From Ulota crispa (taxonomy: Eukaryota > Streptophyta > Bryopsida > Orthotrichales > Orthotrichaceae), in NCBI GenBank assembly GCA_963920765.1, contig OY987244.1, positions 29,244,358 through 29,308,357 of the forward strand: a stretch of 64,000 bases of DNA. The letters run 5' to 3'. Position numbers and translations under genes: made by a program. Of this stretch, positions 12,214 to 22,615 are shown piece after piece; within the stretch, counting starts at the first letter, position 1; the number at the start of each line of letters is the position of its first letter. Under the pieces are notes generated by a model. That model saw only the letters and a program-made list of their open reading frames with translations, was not told the origin of the DNA and did no database searches.

Positions 12214-15200
12214 CTTTTTTTTCTTTTTTTTCTTTTTTTTCCTTTTTTTTTCTTTTTTTGTTCTTTTTCCTTTTTTTTTTCTTTTTTGCATTTGGTTCAT
12301 AGACCTACATAGTCTTTCCTATGGAGGCTTAGGTTGATTGGAACAAAAATATGGGCTTTTTCTGTAGGTCTATGGAGGAGCGCAAGGTGAAGCAGCAAAT
12401 TTGCTTAGTGCAGGCAAAGGCAGGGAGTAGCCAGGTATTGCCCACCTCACCTTTGTTCGGCGCCACCATTCTTTCTTGGGCCTTCAAAGACTCCAAGGCA
12501 GCAAAGAGGTGGATCTGCTTTGTGTCATCCCCGCCCTCGGAAACCCAGCAAACCAGTACTCAAGATTTTACTGAAAACATTCAAGTACTCCCTCTGACTC
12601 AAATCTTTGCAATGTACCTTGAATACATTGCATTTAGGTTGCCTTGACAATTAGGTTGCCTTACCCTAGAAAGTTACCTCATGACTCATTGTTTGGTCAC
12701 TTGGAGGCGCATGTAATTCTTTAGATTCTAGAATTTCACATGGTTTATGACAGACGAGGACGTTGCTAATTTGTTTTGCCATAGCATCATTGTTGTTGTT
12801 AGGATCTTTAAAATTTGTTTCTTGTAGTAATTACTAATGGAAATTATTGTAACAGTGCAAAATGTCAAAAAAATAGTATGGGGCAATCTAAACGCAATAT
12901 TCAGTGTAGTTTAAAAAATCAGTGGGAATATAGATTTTGGGAGACTTCTTTTAGAGCTATAGGGTGATCACCATTGAGAAAAGGAACCCAAAGTGTTAAA
13001 TTCAAGGTTTTATCAATTTTGTGTGCTTCGTTACAGCAAAAATGGGTACTCAAATGGACCTTGAGTTTTTCTTTAATTAGATACTTCAAAACATGGTCAA
13101 GAGATTGTTACCTTGTGAGTGTGCTTTTGACACTTGGTTCTTAGAAACCCAATTAAAAGATGGAAAAAGCACTTTAGTAGTACTATACCGGTAGTAACTT
13201 CTTTGTTGGGCAAAGTAGTGACTTTGCTATAGGATAGCATGAATGACCATTTTGTGGCCCCATTCTTCTAATTTTTTTTGTAATTTCCATTTGGTAGGAC
13301 GTAGATTGATACAACCTTGATTTTGTTCAAAGTTTAGTGGCTATATTTGCTTGGCACCCCTTGCTAATAAGTATAACCTAGTGCGTGACTAGATAACAAT
13401 AGTTGGTTAGTCAATGGGAGATAGGATTTAGTTCCCTATTGATAATTTTAAAATCTCTTTTTACCTCCGACACTTTTTTTCATTAAAAGTGCATGTGATG
13501 TTTCCCAAGTGCTTGTAGTGAAAGAATCTTTATCTAAGTGTGTTTGTAAAAAAGTTTGTAACTGCCAACTTGTGGGAGGTATTTTCCTAAGAGGAGTGTT
13601 GTGAGGTTGCAGGAGGAGGCTGAATTGCCAAAGAATGCCTCGGGGACTCCTTTTGACTGGAAATCTAATTGGTATCCAGTTTTTCCTGTAATTGATGCGG
13701 ACAAGTCCATACCCCATGCGTTTCAGGTGAGACAACATGTTTCAAACTCTTCAATTCTTAAGTTGAATATACAAATAAGCACCACTTTTAAATTAGAACC
13801 TAATTGTTGACTTGACTTTTAAAGCACCGGGATTGCTTAAACCTTACAATTGGGTCCAATTGAGTTTTGGGGCTTTCTGTGCAAGGTTAGCCAATTCTAT
13901 TTTTTTAATGACATGTTTGTTTATGTTGCAAATTTTTGGTACCATTTATTGAGCCCAAGTCAAAAGAAAATCTTCTCACCACAATTGACTGAGATCCAAT
14001 TGAAAAACTTAGGCCCAGTTTGTTAATTTGTAATTGGACCATCAATTGGACCTAAGGAGGCTTTATGGTCCAATGCCAAAAGTCTAACTTCATTGATGAC
14101 CTAGTGTATTATGAGCTGAGCAAACTCACAAGCTCCGAATTGAACTTGGGCTCAACATCCTTATTATATAGTGATACTTATTCTTTTCTATAATATCTTA
14201 GTGAGTTGCGCTGCCTAAAATTTGCGCTGTTTCAAACAAAATACTAAATACAATGATGCTTGGATAAGGTCAACCTTTGTTAAAGAAACTGATTTGGATA
14301 GTGTCAAGATCTCACTCTCTCTTTTTGTCTTTTAGGCTTAGTTAAATGGAGTATTTGTTTAAGATCAATGCATGGATATGATGGTCAACGTTTTCTTGCC
14401 CAGAGTACCACCGTAACAAGTAATGCATGAAGTCTTTTGTTGATTTTTTATTTATTAATACGTAGTGTTATTTTATGCTGTTTCTTTTTTTGCTTTGTTT
14501 GTTCTTCCTTCCTTTTTGGTCAAGGGATTGTGAATGGGTGTACTGCAGATCCTGGGTAGGAAAGTGGTCATCTGGTACGACAAAGAAGTGGAGAACTGGC
14601 GGACATTCCTAGACATGTGCCCGCATCGCCTGGCGCCCTTCTCTGAAGGAAGGATTGATGAGCACGGGTGCCTGCAGTGCTGCTACCATGGCTGGTCCTT
14701 CAATGGCGACGGCACTTGTGCTCGCATCCCGCAAGCTCTCGGGGATGGCCCCGAAGCCAAAGCAGCTTGTCAGTGCTCTTCTTCACATCACTCCTTGCTT
14801 CCCTTCCATCTGCATACAAAGTTAGCTATTATTTACAAGGGAAAATTTTATGGATACTCTTGAAGTTTGTCATACATTAGAAGAAAAACGTGTTCTAAAC
14901 GACTAGTTCACAACGACTACAAATGTCCTAAACAATTATACAATGACTCAATTATAGTCATTTAGGAAATTTGTAGTTGTTGTGAACCAATCATTTAGGA
15001 CATGCTTTTCTTCTAGTGATGTTTTTATAGATACCTTTGGTTTTTCAGAAATTACACAAATATCCTTAGAACATGATTTCAATAGTTATTTTGTTATGTA
15101 TCACTACTTCCTTCACAACAAACGTTAAAGCAAATGGTGCAATAGAATGGAAAAGAAGTAACGTGCACAATAGGGAGAAAGAAATGACATGCATAATAGA

Positions 15201-18200
15201 ACAACTGCTTATGATTCAAGAATATTTATGCAATTTCTAAAACACTAGGGGTATCTATACAAATATGGCAAACTTCAGGAGTATCTATAAAGATTTCCTT
15301 ATTTACAATTGTTGGCTGACAGTCTTGTTGTTTTTTTTTCCCTGTAGGTAACGATATGGCCCGTTGCGTGTCGTTTCCCACGGTGGTCAAGCAGGGAATG
15401 CTGTTTGTCTGGCCTGACCAGAACGCCTTTGAGTTGGCGGAGAAAACGCCGCCTCCTACTACCCCTGGTAACTACAGCATTTCCCCCAGTTGGTCCCCGT
15501 AGAGATTTCAGTTCAAGTCGCTGCTAAGTTTAGAGCTAACTAAGTATGCTAGAATTTGAATTTGGACTTTGGTTTCCACTGTTCTTTTGTAGTTTTGGGT
15601 GAAGTTTTGCTTACTTTTAGTCTCGTTTGTAAACTCGGAGTGGTGCTGCAACAACAAGTGCAGTATTGGTTGCACATTGCTGGGTGATGCCTATCTTATA
15701 CTTGCAAAAAAACTAGTAGGGTAGTCACACTTTCTTCATTCATTCTCAATTTTCAAAGAATTGGGATGTGGCACTCTATCTTTGATTTGCGCCTGGAGGC
15801 CCTCATTCTTTGAAGATTGAGGAGAATTTTTTTCTTCACTTCTAGAGAAGAAGAATGGGTATGAAGAACGACGTGATGTTTTCACTGATGCGTGTCTCTT
15901 TTTCATCTTGCTCTTCTTGCTTTCACCCTCCTTGTACTTGGAGACCTCAGTTGAGTGTGAATGCAACTCGCTTTTTATTATGATGAACTCATTTTCCATT
16001 CTTCACCACCCACATTAAGGGGAGTTGCACCTTAGTCATGAAGAAGTGCTCCCATTGACTTCTATTTCCACCTCACAACTTCTCATTCTTCATAGAAACT
16101 TCATTCTTGGAGAAGGTATAACTACCCTAATGATTGTTTATAATAAATGATTGTAATGAGTCATTGTACACAATTCCACACTTTTCAATGAATGTAAACA
16201 AGTCATTGTGACTGTAATGGAGTCATCTTACACTACAACAGAACAATGTCAATTTGAACATTCTTGATCAATTTGGACGTTTTTTTTGTCAATTTGAATA
16301 CATTTAGTCAATTTGGACGTCACTTTGAACAATTTCTCTTGTAATGTTAGACAACTCCACAATTTTTCAGTCATTGTGGACACGCTAATTTTCTATTGAT
16401 AAGTGCAACTCATTTCCAGAGTGGGTCGCAACCAAAGTTGAAATTATTGCTCCAGTTTGGACTCGCAGCAGCAGTAGCACTTGCAAGGTTTCAGTAATTA
16501 GGGGTCTGATTTGCTTGTGCTTGAATGGTGTGGGCCTGTGGGGGGTGGGGAACAGGCATTGACGAGCCAGGGTGGTACTTCACATGCACGTTTCGGGACT
16601 TGGCGTACGGTTACGACACAGGCATGGAGAATCTGGTGGACCCTAGCCATGTGCCGGTGGCGCACCACGGTGTCAACGGCGGCGTCATGGGCAAGCGCCA
16701 AATGGCAGCGCCCATCCAGCTGCAAGTCACCAAGCAGCACCCGCGCGGCTTTGAGGGCCAGTGGAACAAACCGCAGGGCGGCGCCCCCTCGCGTCACGTC
16801 TTCGACGCTCCCGCACGCTTCTCGTACCGCTTCTACCTCAAGCAGCCGAGCGCCTCCGGCTGCACCACCACCTATTGCACGCCCATGGGTATGTATGTCC
16901 CTCCCTCCCTCGTCTCTCTCTCTCTCACACTCTCACTCTCACTCTCTGGCTATCACAGTCAAGGATTCTCTCTTTCGTCACCCGCGAGTCTGCTAGCGCT
17001 TGCCAAATGAAATCTATATATTTAGGGGTGGTTCAGACTACGTCCCACATCCCAAATCCCACTGAAACTTGATGAAATCTGAGAATCTGATTGGTGAAGA
17101 GGCAAAAGATGGGACTTCAAATTTCAGACTATGTCCCAAGTTCCACATCCCACTTGCTTACATGGAGCCTACATGGCAGCACTTTTCCAAGTTTTGGTGC
17201 CAAAAAAAGTGGGACTTCACTCCAAGATTGAGTTTAGCATTTTGGTGACCCATTTTTTAGCCCAAGTCCCATCTTTTCTAGCCCAGAAAGATGGGATTTG
17301 GCTCTCCCGTGGGACTTTGTCAGATGCAACATGGGACATAGTCTAAACCGCCCCTAAATATATATGTAGATTTCATTTAGCATGAGATGATAAAACATAA
17401 TGAATTGCAGTAACTTTTTGGGTCAGCCTACTCTATGGCAAACTAGTGCAAAAAAATGCACGCTAGGAATCGCAAGAACATTGTTGTGCTTTCCGTCTGC
17501 TGGCGGGTAAAAATAGCAAGGACAAAAAAAAATATATATATTTTCACGCATGGAAGCAGATTACTAGGACTTGTCATTTTGCAGCCTTTTGACTAGTATG
17601 TAGGAATGTGCTTTTGTTAAGAGATTAGTGCCGAAAGCTTCTCGGAGAGACCACTTCCGGTATCAAACGAGCCTAACTCTCTTGAGATAAAATTTAGTTT
17701 TTCTCTCATGTACGACGTTATCGTGCACTTTTGCTCTTGTAATGAGAAATCAGTTTGGGGTGTTGGCCGCATGCAATTACTTCTCAAAGTGGTTGGCAAT
17801 TGCAAACTCCTCTTTTGCAAGGTTTCGAGAATTTACAAAGGGTTGGGCCGTTGCAAACCTTTTACAAATAGATTGAGACAAGGATTTTGCACCACAGACA
17901 CTTTTGGAAGTATCTTGCACTTTTATTTTATATGGTGCTTAAGCAAGCATTCCAAGAGCATCTGCACCCTTTTATGCAACTTGGAGCTCTTGAAAGTAGG
18001 TGTCTAGGCCTCTAGGGTGCATTCCCTACCACGGGCTCGCTCAAATCTCTGATGCCCCACCCTTGCCTTTAAGCAAGTACAGGCAAGCACTAGTGCGTAT
18101 TACAGAGGACAAGTGTTGAACTTCAATTGTGGGCCTCTCGGGTCAACCTAGCAACAAACTTTGATTGTCTAAGATTTGTGCGCACTAATGATTCATCGAA

Positions 18201-20210
18201 CCTTGAATGTTCTAGTGTTTTAGATACAATTGAGCAAATCTTGGCTTGCATACGACGTTGGTACATGTGCGGTGCGACACGCCAAGACAAGTGCTATTGA
18301 TGGCCTGCTTGAGTACAAGGGTGCGGATGCTCTAACAGTGGGAATATTGATTCTCTCGCTTGATGCAGGGCCTGGAAAGAGTCGCATTCTTGTGATCAAC
18401 GCTAGGAATTTCATGACGCAACTGTCCAGTGGGCCGGAGTGGTGGCAACTGTTCCCACGATGGGCCGACCACCAGATGATGCTCAACCTCTTCGATGGCG
18501 ATCTCTCTCTCCTGCATGACCAGGTGCGTTGCTTTAACTCCGCGCTGTTTTCCTTACATACTCTCTAAGTATTGCTGATCTTTAAGGGAATTGGATCTGA
18601 CTGTGGAGGCTTGATAATCGGGGCGCAGGAGAGGAATTTGCGAGACGTGACGGACGGCCGCGTGGAGAGGTGGAACAAGGCGTTCTTCATGCCCACCAAG
18701 GCTGACCGCTACGTGGGCGCGTTCCGGCAGTGGCTGAGCCGCCACGGCGGCAACGGCGTCGCATACGTCAATGGAGTCTCTGATGCCCAGCTTCCCCCGC
18801 TCATCACCAACAGGGAAGATCTGCTCGACCGCTACCACACGGTATAAGCCACGCTCCCATCTCCAAAATCCAGCATTTCCTCACTTTTGGTCATGGTTGT
18901 TACTTTGATAAAATCGGACAAAACTGGTGGGTGGGCAGGTCTAGATTGCATAAGCATGTCAGTCCAATGTAGCGTTTTAGGATTTTTGACCTAAAAAAGG
19001 GAAGAATCACAGTGTTGTTTTCTATCTTTTTAAAAGAAAAGAAAACTCCGCTTGGGGAAAAATCGGAGCGTCCGGAGACTATTGTTGTTTTCTATCTTTA
19101 TTCAGTGACAATGTTTTAAATCCCAATCTTGACCTCATGTTATAACTATGTGCGTAACCATCATGTCAAAGGTAAGCTTTTTATAATATTTTTTGAAATC
19201 AATTTTGAATTGACTAAGATTGTTAGCTTGAGTTGCATCCCCTCTCATGAAAAGCGTCCCATAGGTAGCTTAGGAATGGATATGAGGTGGTTCTTGAAGG
19301 GACCCTCTTTAGCGATAGAAGAAAAGGTATATTTAACTGTAAGAGCCAATTATACTCCTTGATTTCACCTCATCTCTTTACAAGTTGCAAGTAAATGGTT
19401 TAACCCCTGAACGGCACAAAAGCTCTTTGTGGCCGTATGTATGGCCGTATGTATAGACGTATTTGAGCTGCTATGAGGGCTTTCTAAATTTTTTTATGCA
19501 CCCACCGTCATACAACCCTTCAATATGTATGGTTGTAACACTTAATTTCTAGCTGATTCAAACTTCTTAATATTGGTTGCGACCTTATTTGGTACCATAG
19601 CTCCAGAGCCCAAGGGCCGTTCAAGGGTTAATGGGAGATTTAGAATCATTAATAGGTGCCTACTGCAGAAAATTTTGAAAATTCATCAACATTGCAACAA
19701 TGCTTCAAAAAATATGAAAAAAATTGTGTTGCATTTGGCATCCATTTCTCTTTGTTTCAAAATTAGATATAAATCTTCTTGTTTCAAATGCCCATGAAAA
19801 GACAGATTGGCCCTTAAAGTGTTGCTTTTCAAGCTACCTATCTTACATCAAACGGATGAGAGCTCAATTCGGCGTATAGGGTGGACGGACACAGACAATT
19901 TGTTCAATGTGACAACCATGGCTTTGGCGCTCGTCTCTTCTGAACTTTGTTGCTGTTTTCTCTGGTTTTTTGGCAGCATACGAAGCAATGCGTTTGCTGC
20001 AGCGGGGCGCTGGAGGGATTCAAGAGGGCTCAAACGGCGCTCTACGTCTTGGCCATCGTGGCCATCGGGGCGGGAGCGGCGCTGTCTGTGGCATTCCAGC
20101 GGTATATTGCAGTGGCAATTGGCGTTGTGGCGGCGTTGGTTGCGTGGCACTTGAATGGTTGGATCCGGTCGTTTTACTACAAGGGCTGGGATCATTCCCG
20201 GTTGGCGTGA
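11234..20210 (+). CDS. PAO-like: Pheophorbide a oxygenase-like Rieske monooxygenase (9 exons)
   Basis: Plastid Rieske non-heme iron oxygenase of the PAO/PTC52/TIC55 family; PAO opens the chlorophyll ring of pheophorbide a in chlorophyll breakdown. Exons: 11234-11355, 12368-12584, 13613-13726, 14549-14768, 15348-15467, 16556-16888, 18369-18523, 18629-18841, 19977-20210; all junctions are GT-AG with agreeing phases, giving 575 aa, near the family's ~540. Residues 1 to about 110 look like a transit peptide; an in-frame stop at 11201 supports this start. The Rieske cluster ligands are C175, H177, C195 and H198; the mononuclear iron motif is E289, D293, H296, H301. A C-terminal CxxC (C503-C506) precedes two membrane helices (about 519-540, 543-562). 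PAO is favoured over TIC55 by the context around the CxxC, but the subfamily is not certain. The exon 2 donor is the weakest call (12435 is an alternative). Confidence 0.87.
12173..12290. repeat. T-rich low-complexity tract
   Basis: About 118 bases of T runs broken by single C, in intron 1 of the PAO-like gene, about 80 bases before the exon 2 acceptor. It is simple sequence, not coding: the poly-lysine and poly-phenylalanine frames here are meaningless. Confidence 0.9.
14839..15298. mobile_element. Mutator-like MITE in intron 4, 10-bp target duplication
   Basis: Starts GGGAAAATTTTATGGATAC and ends with its inverse finishing in TTTCC. TTATTTACAA occurs on both sides (14829-14838 and 15299-15308), an exact 10-bp target duplication. 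Long inverted ends with 9-10 bp duplications are typical of Mutator-like elements. It carries a nested hairpin (14877-15019). Copies: 24545-24864, 50791-51499 and partial ones near 37411 and 49806. Confidence 0.8.
14877..15019. mobile_element. Hairpin element nested in the Mutator-like MITE
   Basis: The arms begin TAGAAGAAAAACGTG and end ATGCTTTTCTTCTA, with ACTACAAATGTCCTAAA mirrored by TTTAGGAAATTTGTAGT. It interrupts the host MITE between its end and the GATACC block. Confidence 0.65.
15717..16129. mobile_element. MITE in intron 5, TAGGGTAGTCACAC family
   Basis: Left end TAGGGTAGTCACACTTT, right end ACTACCCTA. A related, shorter piece lies in intron 8 of the CTL1 gene at about 23165-23317 in the other orientation. 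No coding capacity. Confidence 0.55.
17005..17379. mobile_element. MITE in intron 6, GGGGTGGTTCA family
   Basis: Both ends carry an inverted repeat of about 50 bp built on AAATGAAATCTATATATTTA followed by GGGGTGGTTCAGACTA. The interior is rich in GTCCCA/TGGGAC words. Related sequences occur near 11709, 34470, 37180, 45320-45715, 48310, 49555 and 55090-55350. Confidence 0.7.
17955..18333. mobile_element. MITE in intron 6, AGAGCATCTGCACCC family
   Basis: The left end GAGCATCTGCACCC is inverted at the right as GGGTGCGGATGCTC. The right end stops 35 bases before the start of exon 7, so it lies in the zone where the branch point and pyrimidine tract should be. Related copies form clusters at 21230-21880 and 30455-31305. 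Confidence 0.7.
19400..19631 (+). mobile_element. TTAA element in intron 8, ~232-bp family
   Basis: Starts TTAACCCCTGAACGG and ends CGTTCAAGGGTTAA, with the GGCCGTATGTATGG signature. Good match to the copies at 7550, 36881 and 59652. Confidence 0.8.
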
Positions 20211-20332
20211 TTCTAACTTAGTTTGGCACAACGTCATCCATTCTCATGCTTCGCTTGTATAGTACATTTACAGTACATGTTTCTAGAACTAGGACTTTTA
20301 TTTTGTAAGTAGACTAGTATTCGTCCGACTCG

Positions 20333-20507
20333 TCACTAGTGGACTGTATATGCCGAGTGGACTAGTAGATGCCGAGTGGACTAATATTTGCCAAAGTGAC
20401 TAATATTTGCCAAAGGGACAGTATATCTCAAGTGGATTAATATTTGCTGAGTGGATTGATATTTGCCGAGTGGACTAGTATTTGTCGAGTGGACGAGTAT
20501 TTGCCAC
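20333..20507 (+). repeat. 19-bp minisatellite in the 3' flank of the PAO-like gene
   Basis: About eight imperfect copies of GCCGAGTGGACTAGTATTT, starting some 120 bases after the stop codon, so probably in the 3' UTR or just past it. Units differ by a few substitutions (CCAAAGTGACTAATATTT, for example). Confidence 0.75.
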
Positions 20508-20649
20508 GCTTGTTTTGCTGCGCTTGTCACAAGTGGGACTTGTGCTTTTGTTGTTGAGATTTGGAGAGGATGGTTGCATGCCGTCCAGGAAACGCAGGCT
20601 CCCATTCTACGTTTCATTTGTATGATAAGACTTTTGTATGATAGTATCA

Positions 20650-20880
20650 TTTGGGAAGAAGTTTTAGCTTCACCGGCTAAAGTCCGGCATTCCCCATTTT
20701 CAACTGGTTTTTCATGCGCATGCACCTGATATGTCTTGTATTTGTATACTGTAATTTACTACAATTGGTTCCATTATAAAATGTGGCCAATGTTTTTATC
20801 CTTTAGAATTTCAAACTCCAACCAATTTTGTTTGCAATTTCAACCAGCTGACAACACAGTGAATGCCGGATCTCACCAAA
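20650..20880. mobile_element. MITE, TTTGGGGAGAA family
   Basis: Left end TTTGGGAAGAAG followed by TTAGCTTCACCGGCT; right end CCGGATCTCACCAAA. 231 bp, no insertion, in the convergent spacer between the two conserved genes. Confidence 0.7.
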
Positions 20881-21229
20881 CAATACTGTGATGTTTTAGA
20901 ACGGGAAGGTTTGGATTTCTTGCATCTTGCTTGTGCTTGGGCACTGTGGGTTGGGTGGTTTGTTGGTTGGTTTGTTTGTTTGTTGTGGAACCTTGGTGGT
21001 TCCCGAGTTTTGGTGGATGTGGTTTCATGTATGAACCGGAGACCTCTAGTTCTATGAGTGGTGTAGGTGGGATTCTCAGGACCCTACAGGAGACAGGAGA
21101 CTCTGCTAGTGAATTTCGGACAAAATCTCATTTTCTAAGAGCATTCTCATCGTTACACATTCAGGGTTTGACACACTCAATACTTGGATGGGAAGTGCTC
21201 AGGGCTCCTCAAAATGTTCTACACTCAAA

Positions 21230-21880
21230 CTAAGAGCATTTGCTCTATTACATGTCCTTCGCAAAGAGGACTTGGTGTGGCCACTTTGCTCGGCGTGCCT
21301 CACCACAATTGCACCAACATCGTATACAAGATAAGGCTTGCTCAATTCTAGCTCAAAAATAAGAATGTTGAGGGTTTGAATAATTGTTAGCATGCCCAAA
21401 TCCAAAACTATAAAAGCTTGTTGGTTGGTTGGCAACAAAGTCTTGCAATTGAAACTCAACACCTATCCTTTGTGATATGCTCTTAGTTCTTGTCAGAGGA
21501 CAACCATGGGCCATTTGAGATTTGAGCAAGCTTGTGGTTGTGAGAGCACCCTCAACACCTACTTTTGGAAGCCCCAAGTTGCATGCAAGGTGCGGATGCT
21601 TTAAGTGTGTCAAGCAATGGCCCTTAAAATCACTATTCATCATAAATTTAGTGAGCTTTATTCTATGCTTCACTTGATGATTGGTCAATTAACTATTTGT
21701 GGAGCACACTTAAAAAGGAAGGGTGGAAATAAGAATTTTGAGGGCTCTTCAAAAATAAATGTAAACACTTGATGCGTCAATAATTGCATGTAAGGGTGAG
21801 GATGCTCTTCAAAAATAAATGTAAACACTTGATGCGTCAATAACTGCATGTAAGGGTGAGGATGCTCTAAAGCATGTTGC
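21230..21880. repeat. MITE cluster with a 60-bp tandem repeat
   Basis: Contains several GAGCATT/GGATGCTC ends of the family seen in intron 6 of the PAO-like gene. At 21745-21864 a 60-bp unit (CTCTTCAAAAATAAATG...) is present twice with one or two differences. The rest of 20881-22615 shows no gene. Confidence 0.55.
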
Positions 21881-22615
21881 TTCACGATTAGGACTTGAGG
21901 TTGGCTTTGTCACATTAGTAGCCAAAATGGTGCTTGAAACTTTGCATGGCATTTGATTTCGTAAGTAAACATTCACTCCCCACAATGAATGAATAATTTC
22001 AAAACAATAGTGCATTTGTTGTATTGGATGGATTATGTTTGACATTCAACTCTTGTAAGAAAATGATTGAGGTAAGCTCTACAAGTGTGACCACTAATTT
22101 GTAATGGTCGTTACACTTTTGAAAGCATTTACCCTTACAAATACCATTTCTATAATATCCCTCAATATTCTTAGAGATTGAACTACCTCAAAGCCTATTA
22201 CAAGAGTCAGTAATTTAGTCAAACCGAAAGATCCTCCACGTTATACAAATGTTCTATCCAGATTTCAAAACTAACCACGAAGGCAACAAACGACAAAGAG
22301 CTTGAAGAAAAAAATCATCAAAATCACAAACCTCAAAATTTCATGCAACAGGAAAACACACCGTGTACCCAAACCAAGTAAGCAGCAGCAGTGAGTACAT
22401 CTATTTACAAACAATAGTCAAAGACATCGTCGTGGTCTGATTCTTTCAGAAATCTCGTGTTTTCTGAAGTAAAAATTTGGCAATTCTTCGCCCAATCAAA
22501 AAATATACAAAAAATCCAACCCAGCTTGGCTTGTGTGTGAGAGGGTTTGTGTATTTTTATGTGAAGCTGAGTGTGTTTTGTATGGAAGCTCTAGCTTGGA
22601 GTGATGAGAGCGAGT

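Noticed and set aside
12025-12337. Long poly-lysine or poly-phenylalanine frames
   Set aside because: They are translations of the T-rich tract in intron 1 of the PAO-like gene.
18230-18568. A single plus-strand gene of 112 codons
   Set aside because: Its first part is MITE end and intron; only 18369-18523 is coding, as exon 7 of the PAO-like gene.
11234-20210. Identity as TIC55 or chlorophyllide a oxygenase
   Set aside because: Chlorophyllide a oxygenase lacks the C-terminal CxxC with two membrane helices seen here, and the residues around the CxxC fit PAO best; PTC52 is not excluded.
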